In this document: positions 55,507 to 64,000 of the stretch, piece after piece
Position numbering within the stretch: the stretch's first letter is position 1
Layout of the letters: the number at the start of each line of letters is the position of its first letter
DNA from: Chamaelirium japonicum
Lineage: Eukaryota > Streptophyta > Magnoliopsida > Liliales > Melanthiaceae
Assembly: GCA_947650365.1 (NCBI GenBank)
Contig: OX393551.1
Location: 3,548,001 to 3,612,000 of the forward strand
Length of the DNA stretch: 64,000 bases
Direction: 5' to 3'
Translations under genes and position numbers: made by a program
The notes under the pieces: model-generated
The model's database searches: none
Seen by the model: the letters and a program-made list of their open reading frames with translations, nothing else
What the model was told of the DNA's origin: nothing

Positions 55507-56964
55507 TCAAAAGAACTCGACTCCTGTCGAGCAAGGTCCTGGATCCGGCGGGGGCTCTCCTGGTAGTAACGGCAACCGCTGAATCTGCTCGAACTGCTCT
55601 CCCGAGTCCAGTGGCCAAGGAATCCGCCTCAAGTACGCAGCAACTCCATCTCGTATCCCCTGCCCCTCGACGCCAAGCGAAGACCTGAAAGCCAAAACCA
55701 ACATCCTCCGCGGCACGATAAGATTTTCAAAATACTCAGATAATTTCATGTGATAATAGGAGTTTGGGTTGACATGAAATTCAAATGACATGTAAAAAGA
55801 AAGGCCGCGGGAGCATAATGTGCTGCGGGTCATCGGCTTGCGCGATTGGCAATGGTGTATTTGAAAGGCCATGGGTTGCGGGTGCATTATGTGTTGCTCA
55901 ATGTGGCCTGCGCACGGTGCAGAACAAGGGGATTCTAAAACAAGAAGATATGTCATGTCATCATTGTCCGGATGCAGTGAATAAAATAAGAAATTACAGA
56001 ACTCATCATGCCAATTGTTATGATTTCGAAAAATTAAAGATGATGGGTTTTCTGAAATCTGAAAACATGTTTCATAAGTACTCTGCATCGAAAAGTGATC
56101 AAACATGCCAAAATCGTCTTTATTGCTTAACTCAACACTTGGATGACAATATGGATGCACATATGAATGATCTATGAATGTATGGAAGTCAGGCAAATGA
56201 TGAATGCAAGTGTCATGAATGCCTACAGACTCTAAATGCGACGTGCACGCAATGGAATGCAAAACGTTGTCTAATCCCTTATCAATTTTTAGCAAATCAG
56301 ATGAACGTCCGACTAGATTATCAACGAATGGTGGTACGGACTGACTCTGACTCAGAAGGGCTTGAGGTGCGTGGGATCGGTGTCTCCTAAAACATGTAGG
56401 CCATAGGGTGACATTGATGTCATCCTTAAGGAAAGTATAGGTGTTGGCTCTACCGTGATGTTGGACATCTCGGTCGAACTGCCATGGACGCCCTAAGATA
56501 ACATCAGCAACCTCTAACGGAAGGACATCGCACCAGATCTCATCTCGATATTGTAGCCCAATGGACAACTTTGCCAAACAACAATGCGTTACTAGCTTAC
56601 TCGTGCTGTTGTCTAGCCAAGAGGTTTTGTACGGGTGAGCCAAAGGTTTGACTTTCCATTTCTTGCTCCTGACAATCGCTTCGTTGATCAAATTGGTGGT
56701 GCAACCTCCATCGATCAAGAGACAAAGGTCCATGCCATTAACATTGCAGACTGTTCGGAACAGCTCGAACCTATGGTTCGTGCAGTGTGGCTTAGGGGGT
56801 CCTCCACAGAGCTCGTGGGGTAACAACGGTTTGGGTGCTTGGGGTGATGGCGACTGGTAAATAACCAACAGGGGTGCAGTCACCTCATCGCCCTCCAAGA
56901 CTAAGTCATTGAAGTGTTCCCCTTCAGACTCGTGATCATCCTCGTCATTATCCGCAAGATTTGC
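55507..56964 (-). CDS. Gypsy B protease and C-terminal extension (separated from gag by one stop)
   Basis: The frame runs from the stop after gag (56965) to 55507. It opens acidic (ANLADNDEDDHESEGEH), then has the aspartic protease with LCLLIDGGCTTNLINEAI; the family's D-[TSG]-G motif is DGG. ADVILGRPWQFDRDVQHHG follows, the usual flap and second-half signature of plant gypsy proteases. About 290 further residues (from about HTCIHHLPDFHTF) have no recognised domain. They are rich in His, Cys and aromatics and end RSSLGVEGQGIRDGVAAYL...GVEFF. RT should follow here in an autonomous element. Expression would need read-through or fusion with gag, as copy A shows at this point (glutamine codon). 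Confidence 0.75.
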   Translation of the reverse strand, partial: ANLADNDEDDHESEGEHFNDLVLEGDEVTAPLLVIYQSPSPQAPKPLLPHELCGGPPKPHCTNHRFELFRTVCNVNGMDLCLLIDGGCTTNLINEAIVRSKKWKVKPLAHPYKTSWLDNSTSKLVTHCCLAKLSIGLQYRDEIWCDVLPLEVADVILGRPWQFDRDVQHHGRANTYTFLKDDINVTLWPTCFRRHRSHAPQALLSQSQSVPPFVDNLVGRSSDLLKIDKGLDNVLHSIACTSHLESVGIHDTCIHHLPDFHTFIDHSYVHPYCHPSVELSNKDDFGMFDHFSMQSTYETCFQISENPSSLIFRNHNNWHDEFCNFLFYSLHPDNDDMTYLLVLESPCSAPCAGHIEQHIMHPQPMAFQIHHCQSRKPMTRSTLCSRGLSFYMSFEFHVNPNSYYHMKLSEYFENLIVPRRMLVLAFRSSLGVEGQGIRDGVAAYLRRIPWPLDSGEQFEQIQRLPLLPGEPPPDPGPCSTGVEFF

Positions 56965-57966
56965 CTATGGATGGAATTGACGGCGAGGACAATCGGCTGA
57001 CTTGTGACCCGGCTGGTTGCATTTAAAGCACTTTATCTGACTCGGGTTGGGTCCTAAAACTCCTTTACCCTTCTTAGTGGATGCAGGAACAGTGCCAGCT
57101 ACAGGTGGAGGTCCAGGGAGTGGTCTACTAACAGATCCGGATGGTGCCCTAGTGTGGTCATAACGCCGGGACGCCGATCGGGAGTGGTGAGACTCGACTT
57201 TCTTAGCCCGACGGTGTGCATCACTGACCTGATACAAGTCGTGAAGGGACACCACCTCTTGAATTGAAGGTTTGAGACCGTTGACGTACCTAGCGACGCT
57301 CTGCTCTTCATCTTCGTGCAGATCATTACGAGCTTGGAGCTTGTAGAATTCATTAGTGTAGTCATCTACAGATTTATGCTCCTGTCGCAGGTTTTGGAAT
57401 TTCTGGAACACATTCTGCTTGAAATCAGAAGGGAGGAACTTCTGTTGCATTTTTCCTCGCATATGTGTCCATGTGGAAATCTTTTTTTTTCCTTTCCTAC
57501 CCCTAGTGGTCTGCAACTGTTTCCACCAGATCAGTGCATGACCTTTCAGTTTAAGGCTGACAAACTTGACTTGTTTGTCGCGGGGGATTTCTTTCCACTC
57601 GAAATACTGGTCGATTCTCTCGGCCCACTCTAGAAACTCTTCGGGGTCCATCCTACCCTCGAACTCAGGAATTTCTATCTTGATGCCCTGATCCCAGCCC
57701 CAATGGGATTTCGACCTCCTATGAGTTCTCCTACTTCGCCTATCAGATCCATCAGAGGAACTGACGCTGTCACCTCCTGACCCTAGATCTAACTCGCTAT
57801 GCCCTGGCGATGCTCTAGCCCTGTGTTCTCGATGGGGTCGAGGTGGATTTTGGGAATTGGTGAAGGCTAAGGACAAGGTTTCAATCTGGGTTTGGAGTCT
57901 ATCCATGTGCTCTTGTTGCCTCATGAAGGCATCTTGCCAAGTTCGGGGCGGAGACGATCCAGCCAT
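56965..57966 (-). CDS. Gypsy B gag, 333 aa
   Basis: I chose the ATG at 57966 (MAGSSPPRTWQDAF); an in-frame ATG 20 codons upstream lies nearer the primer site and is less likely. Residues 1-90 have a short helix (QQEHMDRLQTQIETLS) and a Ser/Arg-rich stretch. Residues 95-250 are the Retrotrans_gag domain: EIPEFEGRMDPEEFLEWAER, LKLKGHALIWWKQL, MQQKFLPSDF and SVDDYTNEFYKL. A Pro/Ser linker and the CCHC zinc knuckle CFKCNQPGHKSADC follow. A stop replaces glutamine at the junction to protease. Known role: capsid and RNA packaging. Confidence 0.85.
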   Translation of the reverse strand: MAGSSPPRTWQDAFMRQQEHMDRLQTQIETLSLAFTNSQNPPRPHREHRARASPGHSELDLGSGGDSVSSSDGSDRRSRRTHRRSKSHWGWDQGIKIEIPEFEGRMDPEEFLEWAERIDQYFEWKEIPRDKQVKFVSLKLKGHALIWWKQLQTTRGRKGKKKISTWTHMRGKMQQKFLPSDFKQNVFQKFQNLRQEHKSVDDYTNEFYKLQARNDLHEDEEQSVARYVNGLKPSIQEVVSLHDLYQVSDAHRRAKKVESHHSRSASRRYDHTRAPSGSVSRPLPGPPPVAGTVPASTKKGKGVLGPNPSQIKCFKCNQPGHKSADCPRRQFHP

Positions 57967-58163
57967 TCTAGATTCTATCGACTCACTACAAAGAGAAAGG
58001 GATGGTCCTAATATGTATGCGATCACGCGATGCGTGTTACTAATTAATGCAAGGCACTAACTAAAATGAAAGAAGGAAAAAAAAATAAAAAAAAATTTCA
58101 GCAAGCACGCGAAGATGCGAATGATGCAAGACGACCGGCCGTTGCGTAAGGACGCGACGACTA

Positions 58164-58182
58164 GTGCGCTCTGATACCAACT
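58164..58182 (-). other. Primer-binding site of gypsy B
   Basis: The minus strand reads agttggtatcagagcgcac beside the 5' LTR; initiator tRNA-Met type. Confidence 0.9.
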
Positions 58183-59384
58183 TGATGGGATGCGTATGCT
58201 TGAAATAAACCAAGTGCAGAATTTAAAACATTAAATCAGATTTCAGCATGTATAAACAAATTTCAGGAATGCTTAGAATCACGATTCAACATTCAGTCAT
58301 TACCAATCAGATTTAATTCAAAGAAACAATAAAATTGACCAGATGAGACTTAATTTCAGATTAATAAAACTGAATTCCAGCAATGAAGCAAGGACAATCT
58401 CTAACAAATAAGGCCAATGTCTCAATAACCAACAAAAGATCTAACGATAAACCTAATGGATGAGATTCTCGGGAAAAACAAAATATTAGGAGTCCTAAGA
58501 TGAAATCAGCAATAAGGCCGGTTGCGGGAAAGAAAATATCACATGAAAAGATCAGAGGCTAATCCAAACTGTGCGTTGGTCAATGCCGGCGGCTTTCCGA
58601 GGCTCCGTTGTTGCAGATGAATGGCGCGGAAGGGGAGGCGTGGTCCAGAAAACGGGGTGAAGAAGCCGAGACGAGGGATCTTTGAAGACGAAGAAACTCC
58701 ACGTCGATCTTCCGTGAAGCCGTAGACGAAGTGCGAGGCGACGGGATAAAAGATTGCGGAAGGAAGAATAGACTAGAAGCAAAGAGGATTTCATCGGAAG
58801 GAATACACCGAGCAAGCAAACTGCTTCTCCGTTGTTAGGGTTTCTATTCAATTCATCTCCCCTTCTCTCAATTAGGGTTTAGAACTTATAGGGGAAACAA
58901 ACAAGGGAACAAAAAAGGAAAGAAAGAGAGAGAGGCCGGTCGGGTAGAGAGAGAGAGAGAGAGAGACGCGAGGGTGAGAGAGAGGGATCGGGAGGTGTCC
59001 GCGGGAGAGAGAGGGAGGGCCGGTCGGGTAGGTTTTTAGGTTAGGGTTTTGGGTTTTGATTCTCCTTTGAATCTCATCCATTGAGATTAAATCTAACTTA
59101 AGATCCTACGGCCTAAAACCTAACACAGAAATGAGTCAGTTCGGCATCTGTGGCTCGAACCGGATGCGAACATGGCTCGCACCTACCCAAACCAGAAATA
59201 AAAACTGAAATAACTAAAGATCCGTTGGTCGGATCGAAATATAGTAAAAACCAAAGTTGTCGGGCTTCGATTGAGCTTTCCACTGATGCAGACGGATCGA
59301 CGATCGGCTTCCTGGATCTCCGGAGTGGATGAAAATACACGATCAGCTGTAGAAAAACTGCACGTAGTAGGCTCGTCTGCATCA
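58183..59384 (-). repeat. 5' LTR of gypsy B
   Basis: 1202 bp. It differs from the 3' LTR by a few substitutions and an expanded GA-rich microsatellite (58925-58985). Confidence 0.92.
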
Positions 59385-59389
59385 AAAAC

Positions 59390-59681
59390 CGAACCAAACA
59401 AGATTGCACAAGACTCACAGACAAAATACATTAAATACATGCTATGTGAAGCTCTACACCCCTAGATAGGGTACAAATATTTTTTGAGTGTTCCTAAGTG
59501 TATCTATATTTGGTTTATGACTATCCACAGTTTCACTAAAAAATTCCATCAAAAAATCAATATTTCCACCATTTCTACAAAATTGCAATATTTCCACACT
59601 GTCAAAATATTTCCACGAAATATTTCCATATCCAGAAGGTCGAAATTTCCACCGAAATGGAGATTTCGAACCTTGGTTGCA
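59390..59681. mobile_element. Right-end fragment of a hAT-like repeat
   Basis: Carries aatatttccacgaaatatttcc words (59570-59630) and ends gatttcgaaccttg, i.e. CAAGGTTCGAAATC inward. Probably the far end of R2. Confidence 0.5.
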
Positions 59682-60439
59682 ACAACCTCCTACGAAGGTG
59701 AAATCAATTTCTTCCCCGAGATATCAATAGGAGTCTAAGAAAACTTCAATTATGGTGTCTAACACCAACTAGAAAAAAAAACATATATATAATAAGAATC
59801 ATGTGTTCTCTTGATAAATACATGTCAAGCCCCTTGCCCCGCAAAGGTATGAGTCATTTGGCCTCTATTCTTCTTAGAATGATCTATCAACCTTCATCGA
59901 ATGCACTCTTTAGATGATCGGTTGCTTTGTTCTAATGTGGTTGGAAGCATTTTATCTATGATTGTAGATGATAATTGTTCAGCATCCTCAATAAGATAGA
60001 TGGTAAGATCCATGACATTTCATGTGTTTGATACGAATAATTTATTGTCGACAACACATACCATAAGGATTAGGGGAAACCAGTTCATTCTTAGGTGGCC
60101 ATCATACCAGATCAGCGTCCGAACTAACACCATATTGGCTATGTAGTGTCAATTGCTTTCTTGTATTATTCATTACTTTCTTAATTATACTTCTTAATTT
60201 ATTGATTTCACATTCATAACGTTTCATATATTACTTGAAATTAAAATTTACAAGTGTCTGAGTCTTGGAGATATTGTAGCAACCTACTTGAGACGTATGT
60301 TAGTGACAAAAAAAGAGCTACCTTCTAGCTATCAGAAGAAGAAAAAAAATTTGAAGAGGACATACCCGTCCTGGTTAGAGTGGCGCATGTAAGTGTCATG
60401 ACACAAGAACATGGTTCGAAGCTGCCAACTACAAGAGTG
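59682..60439. other. No gene recognised
   Basis: AT-rich spacer with only short frames. Confidence 0.4.
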
Positions 60440-60628
60440 CAAAGTATTTTTTTCCTCACCAAAGACCAATCCTTGTTTCTACCCACAGATGCAACACTTT
60501 ATTTATATGCCACACGACTTAAGACAAGCCCGGGATTCGATCCCGCGATAGCTCAGGAGGGAAACAATGGGGGTTAACCATTGATATTTTTGTGGGCTGG
60601 ATGGATTAACCACTGAGATATAACCCTA
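60440..60628 (-). mobile_element. Probable tRNA-derived SINE
   Basis: The minus strand starts gggttatatctcagtggtta, an A-box-like phrase, and has ggatcgaatcccgggct (about 60536-60552), a good B box. It ends toward the left with ggtgaggaaaaaaata (about 60447). The A-to-B distance is longer than in a tRNA, so this is a SINE head or a degenerate copy. No target duplication was found. Confidence 0.5.
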
Positions 60629-60856
60629 GTTGTTTGCTACAGAAAATTGTACCACCCAATAACACATGTTTACCACAAGGAATATACGTTCAACTAAAAT
60701 TTTCATCTTAGAAAGATTAAAACGTGTAATCCACACTATAGCTAATTTCCAAGATAGAATTACATTGGGTGACGAAAAAAATATATGTTTAAGGTTTTCA
60801 CCATTGTCACTTGATGAGTATGTTACTTCTCCACAGGTCTCATTGTATCACAATCA

Positions 60857-61560
60857 AGGTACAAAAGATCGATATATTTCGTGAAATATATCGGAAAAAT
60901 GAAAACCCGAAACGAAATCTCATCTGCAGTCTTGAGCAGAACTGGAAATGTCAAAATATCAAGCAGTTTTGCGAAATATCGCGATATTTCCACGAAATAT
61001 TTCCATCTCCACGAAATATCGTGAGATTTTGTCGAAATTTCGTGAAAAGTTCAAAAAATTTCACGAAATATATCCGAAATTGTGGGACTGACTGGTTATA
61101 AAAGGGAGCTTGTGGCCTGGTTCTCAACAGCTTATTTATATATAATAATATTTAAGTAAATGTCGTTTTACTTTAAGTAATTATATATAAATAAGCAAAT
61201 ACCCCCAATTTGATTTCAATAAAATATCAAAAAAATCAAAAACCAAAGGAATCAAAAAGTAAACTTCCAGTTTTAGTAAGAGAAAACAGTTTTCATGGTT
61301 TTTTATAAAACCCACATGGTGAGAAAAGTAATTAAATCAACTCCTTTTTAGCTCAAAAAATTTCACAAGATGTAGAAGTACGAATGCATCTAGAAAATCA
61401 TGGTCTGTTTTAGGAAATATTGAATGTATAAAAACTTTTCTATATAAAAACTATTTTTTTCAGACTTTGTAAAAAAACAGTGTTTCACAATTCAGCATAA
61501 TTTTTGCACGATTTGAAACTTGCATAACTTGCTTGTTTTAAGTCTGCTTTCAAAATTGTA
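60857..61560 (+). mobile_element. AT-rich hAT-like repeat, copy R3
   Basis: Begins CAAGGTACAAAAGATCG and follows R2 closely for about 700 bp, including the cgaaatatcgcgatatttcc words and aataagcaaataccccc. Homology ends near 61560, about 90 bp before the point where gypsy B sits in R2. It has no gypsy insert. Confidence 0.65.
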
Positions 61561-63171
61561 CTCATAATAACAAGAAAACGCTCATATCAAGTATGACCAT
61601 ATATTTGGGAACTGTTAAGCAGAACTACCACTCAAGTTGGATTAGGAATCCTAATCTAATATACCAAAACCTTATTTAGTTAAAGTGGGAAAATAAGTTG
61701 TACATGTGGCACACATAACATTATTTATTCATTATACAGGACTTGATATTTAATATGAGTACCACCAACTCGATATTTATTGAGTACCACCAACGTGAAT
61801 TGTGTACCAGATTAAACATAGGACAGACAAAGCGTTTTATTTATGGGCCATCGGAATCAACTTCTAGATTCTTTTCTCTCCCCAGCAATAAAACCTTCTT
61901 CCACAGAGAGGATTTGTTTGGATGGGGGGGTTATTCCACAGTTGCTACTATAGATAGGTAATCTCCTCCACCTAGAAATATTGTTAAATGGGAAAATGAT
62001 TTGTGCCGCATACTTTCTAACCATAACTGACAAGCCTTGGCCCATCTCTTTCGGGTCAACTTTATGAAACCTTCTCAACTAGTCATTCCTGCTATGGATC
62101 CCTAGTGTCACAACAAGCTTTTCCATACCTTTTCTAACAACTTCTGTCAATGTTATCTTCACCATCTCTTTCCTAAACAGTCCACAACAATCCAAACCTT
62201 AATCTTAGTGGAGCCGCATCTGTTCGGGGTTACTCTATTGCAACACATGTTGTCTATGAAAAAAAAAGCAGAAATACTCATGCCTCTATGATTTATATAT
62301 GTTAATATATGCTAATTTCCAAAAACATTGATTTAAATAATCAAAGAGAATCGTCTATTCTTGGATCAATAGACTATATGAGCCCTGGTACAATTCAGCT
62401 TGGTCTATTAGTCATCTTGTTATGGTGTGCCCTTTGGACTTCTTCCATGGTAGTATGATATCAGAGCCCGCGTTGACTCTAGCCCATCATCGGTTTCCAA
62501 CCATCGCCAACCTCCCCTACCACGAGCTTCCTCCACCTAGTGTTACCAAAAACATCGTTTTTTTGAAAAAAAAACTTTTTTAAACGTGGATTGATCCTAC
62601 GGAGTATGTTACACGATTAAATTACGTTAAACGGCAAATAAATAATAAAACACGATGAATTCATTTAAAGCGTGTTTCACGTGTTTTAATCGACTCGGGG
62701 TTTTTTAAGTTGGATTGGGTTTGCTGATTTTGCCCACGGGTCCGATAGAACCCTTTTAAAACATCGGTTGCCCCCCTCCCCAATCCTGATTGTTCTTTAG
62801 GAAATCAGAGAGCCACGAGCTAACGAAGTGCTAGCCTCCACACTCCGCCACCTATGTCCTGTGCCCTCCCATGCCTCTACCCTACGGCGCCACTGTCAAA
62901 GCTCTCTGACGCCTCCGCCACCATCAGTGCCCTCCGACGCCTCTGTGGTCGCTTCCGTGAGATGCGTTTGCCACCGTAGGGCTCTCTGACGTGCATTCGC
63001 CGCCAGAAATAAATTATTTCTCTTTCTGCTTCCTCCCTCACTCTTTCCACGTTTCCTCTCCCTTTCTTATCAATTTTGTTGTTTAGGTTTCCTTTGTTCA
63101 TCTGTCGCCTCTATTGTCCTAGGTTCTTAAAACCTTTTTGAGTATTATGTTATATTTTTCGTATCAAAAAC
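61561..63171. other. No confirmed gene
   Basis: Contains gatatcagagcccg near 62456, similar to a tRNA-Met primer site, and a CT/GC-rich leader-like stretch (62470-63060). No LTR or domain supports an element. 62540-62765 is another patch with motif words and tttaaaac phrases. Confidence 0.35.
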
Positions 63172-63315
63172 ATGTCGAGAGAGAAAGATAAGTTATGGGA
63201 TTTTGTTGAGCAAGGAGTGAAGCTAAGATGCAAGTGTTGTAATGAGTTATTCTTTGCATCGATCATGAGAATGGAATATCTAACAAAGGTTGACAACAAC
63301 GAAGTGTGGCCATCA
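63172..63315 (+). pseudogene. BED-finger N-terminus of a hAT-type protein, fragment
   Basis: Opens MSREKDKLWDFVEQGVKLRC, then KCCNELFFASIMRMEYL. This is the layout of a plant hAT BED finger: W-x-x-V, C-x-x-C, an aromatic, then a helix that should end in H-x-x-x-H/C. The final histidines are absent, and about 45 codons in, the sequence changes to motif-rich DNA. Either the element is interrupted here or only a scrap is left. Confidence 0.55.
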
Positions 63316-64000
63316 TGGTTTAAAATTTTGATCGAATTATCAAAATTTCGGCAAAATATTTTGGTTTCTCCTGGGTCCGAAAAGAAAGGGGGGTTTGAAA
63401 CACCAAACCATTACGATTTCGCCGAAATTTAAGGATTGCGGCCGACTTTCATGAATTTCAGCCGAAATTTGGGGGGGGGGGGCACCAAAATTTCATATGA
63501 AACAGTGGGGGCCCACCTGAAACCAAATCATTTAGTCGTTTTCGACAAGATTTTGACTGAAAAAAGCGAAGACCCATCGAAGTCATGTGATGCCCCAAAT
63601 TCGGTGCTGATTTTGATTGAATTTATCCATTTCGAGTTATTTCAATCATTTCAATTTTGGCTGGTTTCGACAAGCTTCGATCTTTAAATGTGGTTACAAC
63701 TAGATTTCGACCGAAACCAACCAAACTTCGCCGGATCTCTCCGCCGTCGAATTTCACTGCCAGATCTCGCCAGATACCACCGAAATCACCAGACCACTAT
63801 CAAAATACCGAATTTCATCACTGAACCGCTAGATTTCACCGAATCCCATCGAATGCTAGATTTCAGCACCTGGCCTCATCGGAATTCGTCAAATTTTGTC
63901 GTCGGACCTTGCAGGATTTCGTTGAATCCTACTAAAATGCTAAATTTCAGCACTAGACCTTGCCTGATTTTGCTGAATCTTGCCCCCGAATCTCGCTGGA
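63316..64000. repeat. Motif-rich sequence with aatttcggc / gatttcac words, runs off the window
   Basis: Begins near ggtttaaaattttgatcg and contains many tttcggccgaaat, ccgaaatt and gctagatttca words plus a G-run (63469-63482). From 63700 a looser unit (gctagatttcagcac..gac.ttgc..gatttcg) repeats two or three times. It resembles the other hAT-like short elements but has no visible right end. Confidence 0.5.

Larger units (their letters stand above)
54299..59384 (-). mobile_element. Gypsy element B, gag-protease only, 5086 bp
   Basis: LTRs at 54299-55494 (1196 bp) and 58183-59384 (1202 bp) with a perfect target duplication AAAAC (54294-54298 and 59385-59389). The primer site on the minus strand beside the right LTR reads agttggtatcagagcgcac. 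The internal region has gag, zinc knuckle, protease and a unique C-terminal extension, with no RT or integrase. It is nearly identical to gypsy A but inverted, and more intact. Confidence 0.93.

Noticed and set aside
62455-62469. tRNA-Met primer-binding site of a further LTR element
   Set aside because: The core is altered (gatatcagagccc), and no LTR end or coding domain was found next to it.

Overview
The window is nuclear DNA of a seed plant, very probably an angiosperm. It carries the usual plant transposable-element repertoire: Tat-type and other Ty3/gypsy elements, Copia, Cassandra elements with 5S rRNA-derived LTRs, hAT, LINE, a Tourist-like MITE, and primer-binding sites matching initiator tRNA-Met. 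There are no operons or ribosome binding sites. The species cannot be told from what I can see. All identities were judged by eye; no search or alignment was run.

Layout. 1-16.9 kb is a decayed Tat-type gypsy element (gag, protease, RT, RNase H and a second RNase H-like domain). A solo Copia LTR split its gag (target duplication CTATT, 1858-14241), and that LTR was later split by a complete Copia element of the same family (3221-13273, duplication ATAAG, LTRs 2328 bp each). 16.9-18.6 kb holds motif-rich and GC-rich sequence plus a possible short LTR. 18.6-24.8 kb is a young LTR-internal-LTR-internal-LTR array (18592-24756, duplication TCCGG) whose internal part encodes only an unfamiliar proline-rich protein. 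24.8-27.4 kb has a Tourist-like MITE and the 3' exons of an unrecognised minus-strand host gene, the only likely cellular gene seen. 27.4-30.5 kb has a Cassandra element, a short hAT element and LTR-like remains. 30.5-36.3 kb is a gag-protease-only gypsy element with an extra upstream fragment, and 54.3-59.4 kb is a near-identical copy in the opposite orientation. 37.1-42.4 kb is a LINE fragment hit by an LTR element encoding a second, diverged version of the proline-rich protein, itself split by a solo LTR. 42.4-47.4 kb holds a fold-back MITE in TA repeats and a hAT transposase pseudogene interrupted by another Cassandra. 47.5-49.1 kb is a solo LTR related to the 18.6 kb array. 50.7-52.9 kb is a minus-strand LINE. 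53.5-64 kb holds long non-autonomous hAT-like repeats, the second gypsy copy, a probable SINE and a BED-finger fragment.

Most interesting: (1) an uncharacterised retrotransposon protein, marked by PFVQW, an acidic helix, a proline-rich middle and DF[VI]GxDxPPxA, in two divergent non-autonomous LTR families; (2) several hAT-like short elements that share CARGGT termini, each filled with a different short palindromic word; (3) two gypsy copies inserted at the same relative position of diverged AT-rich repeats. Almost all long open frames here belong to mobile elements, and most are broken.
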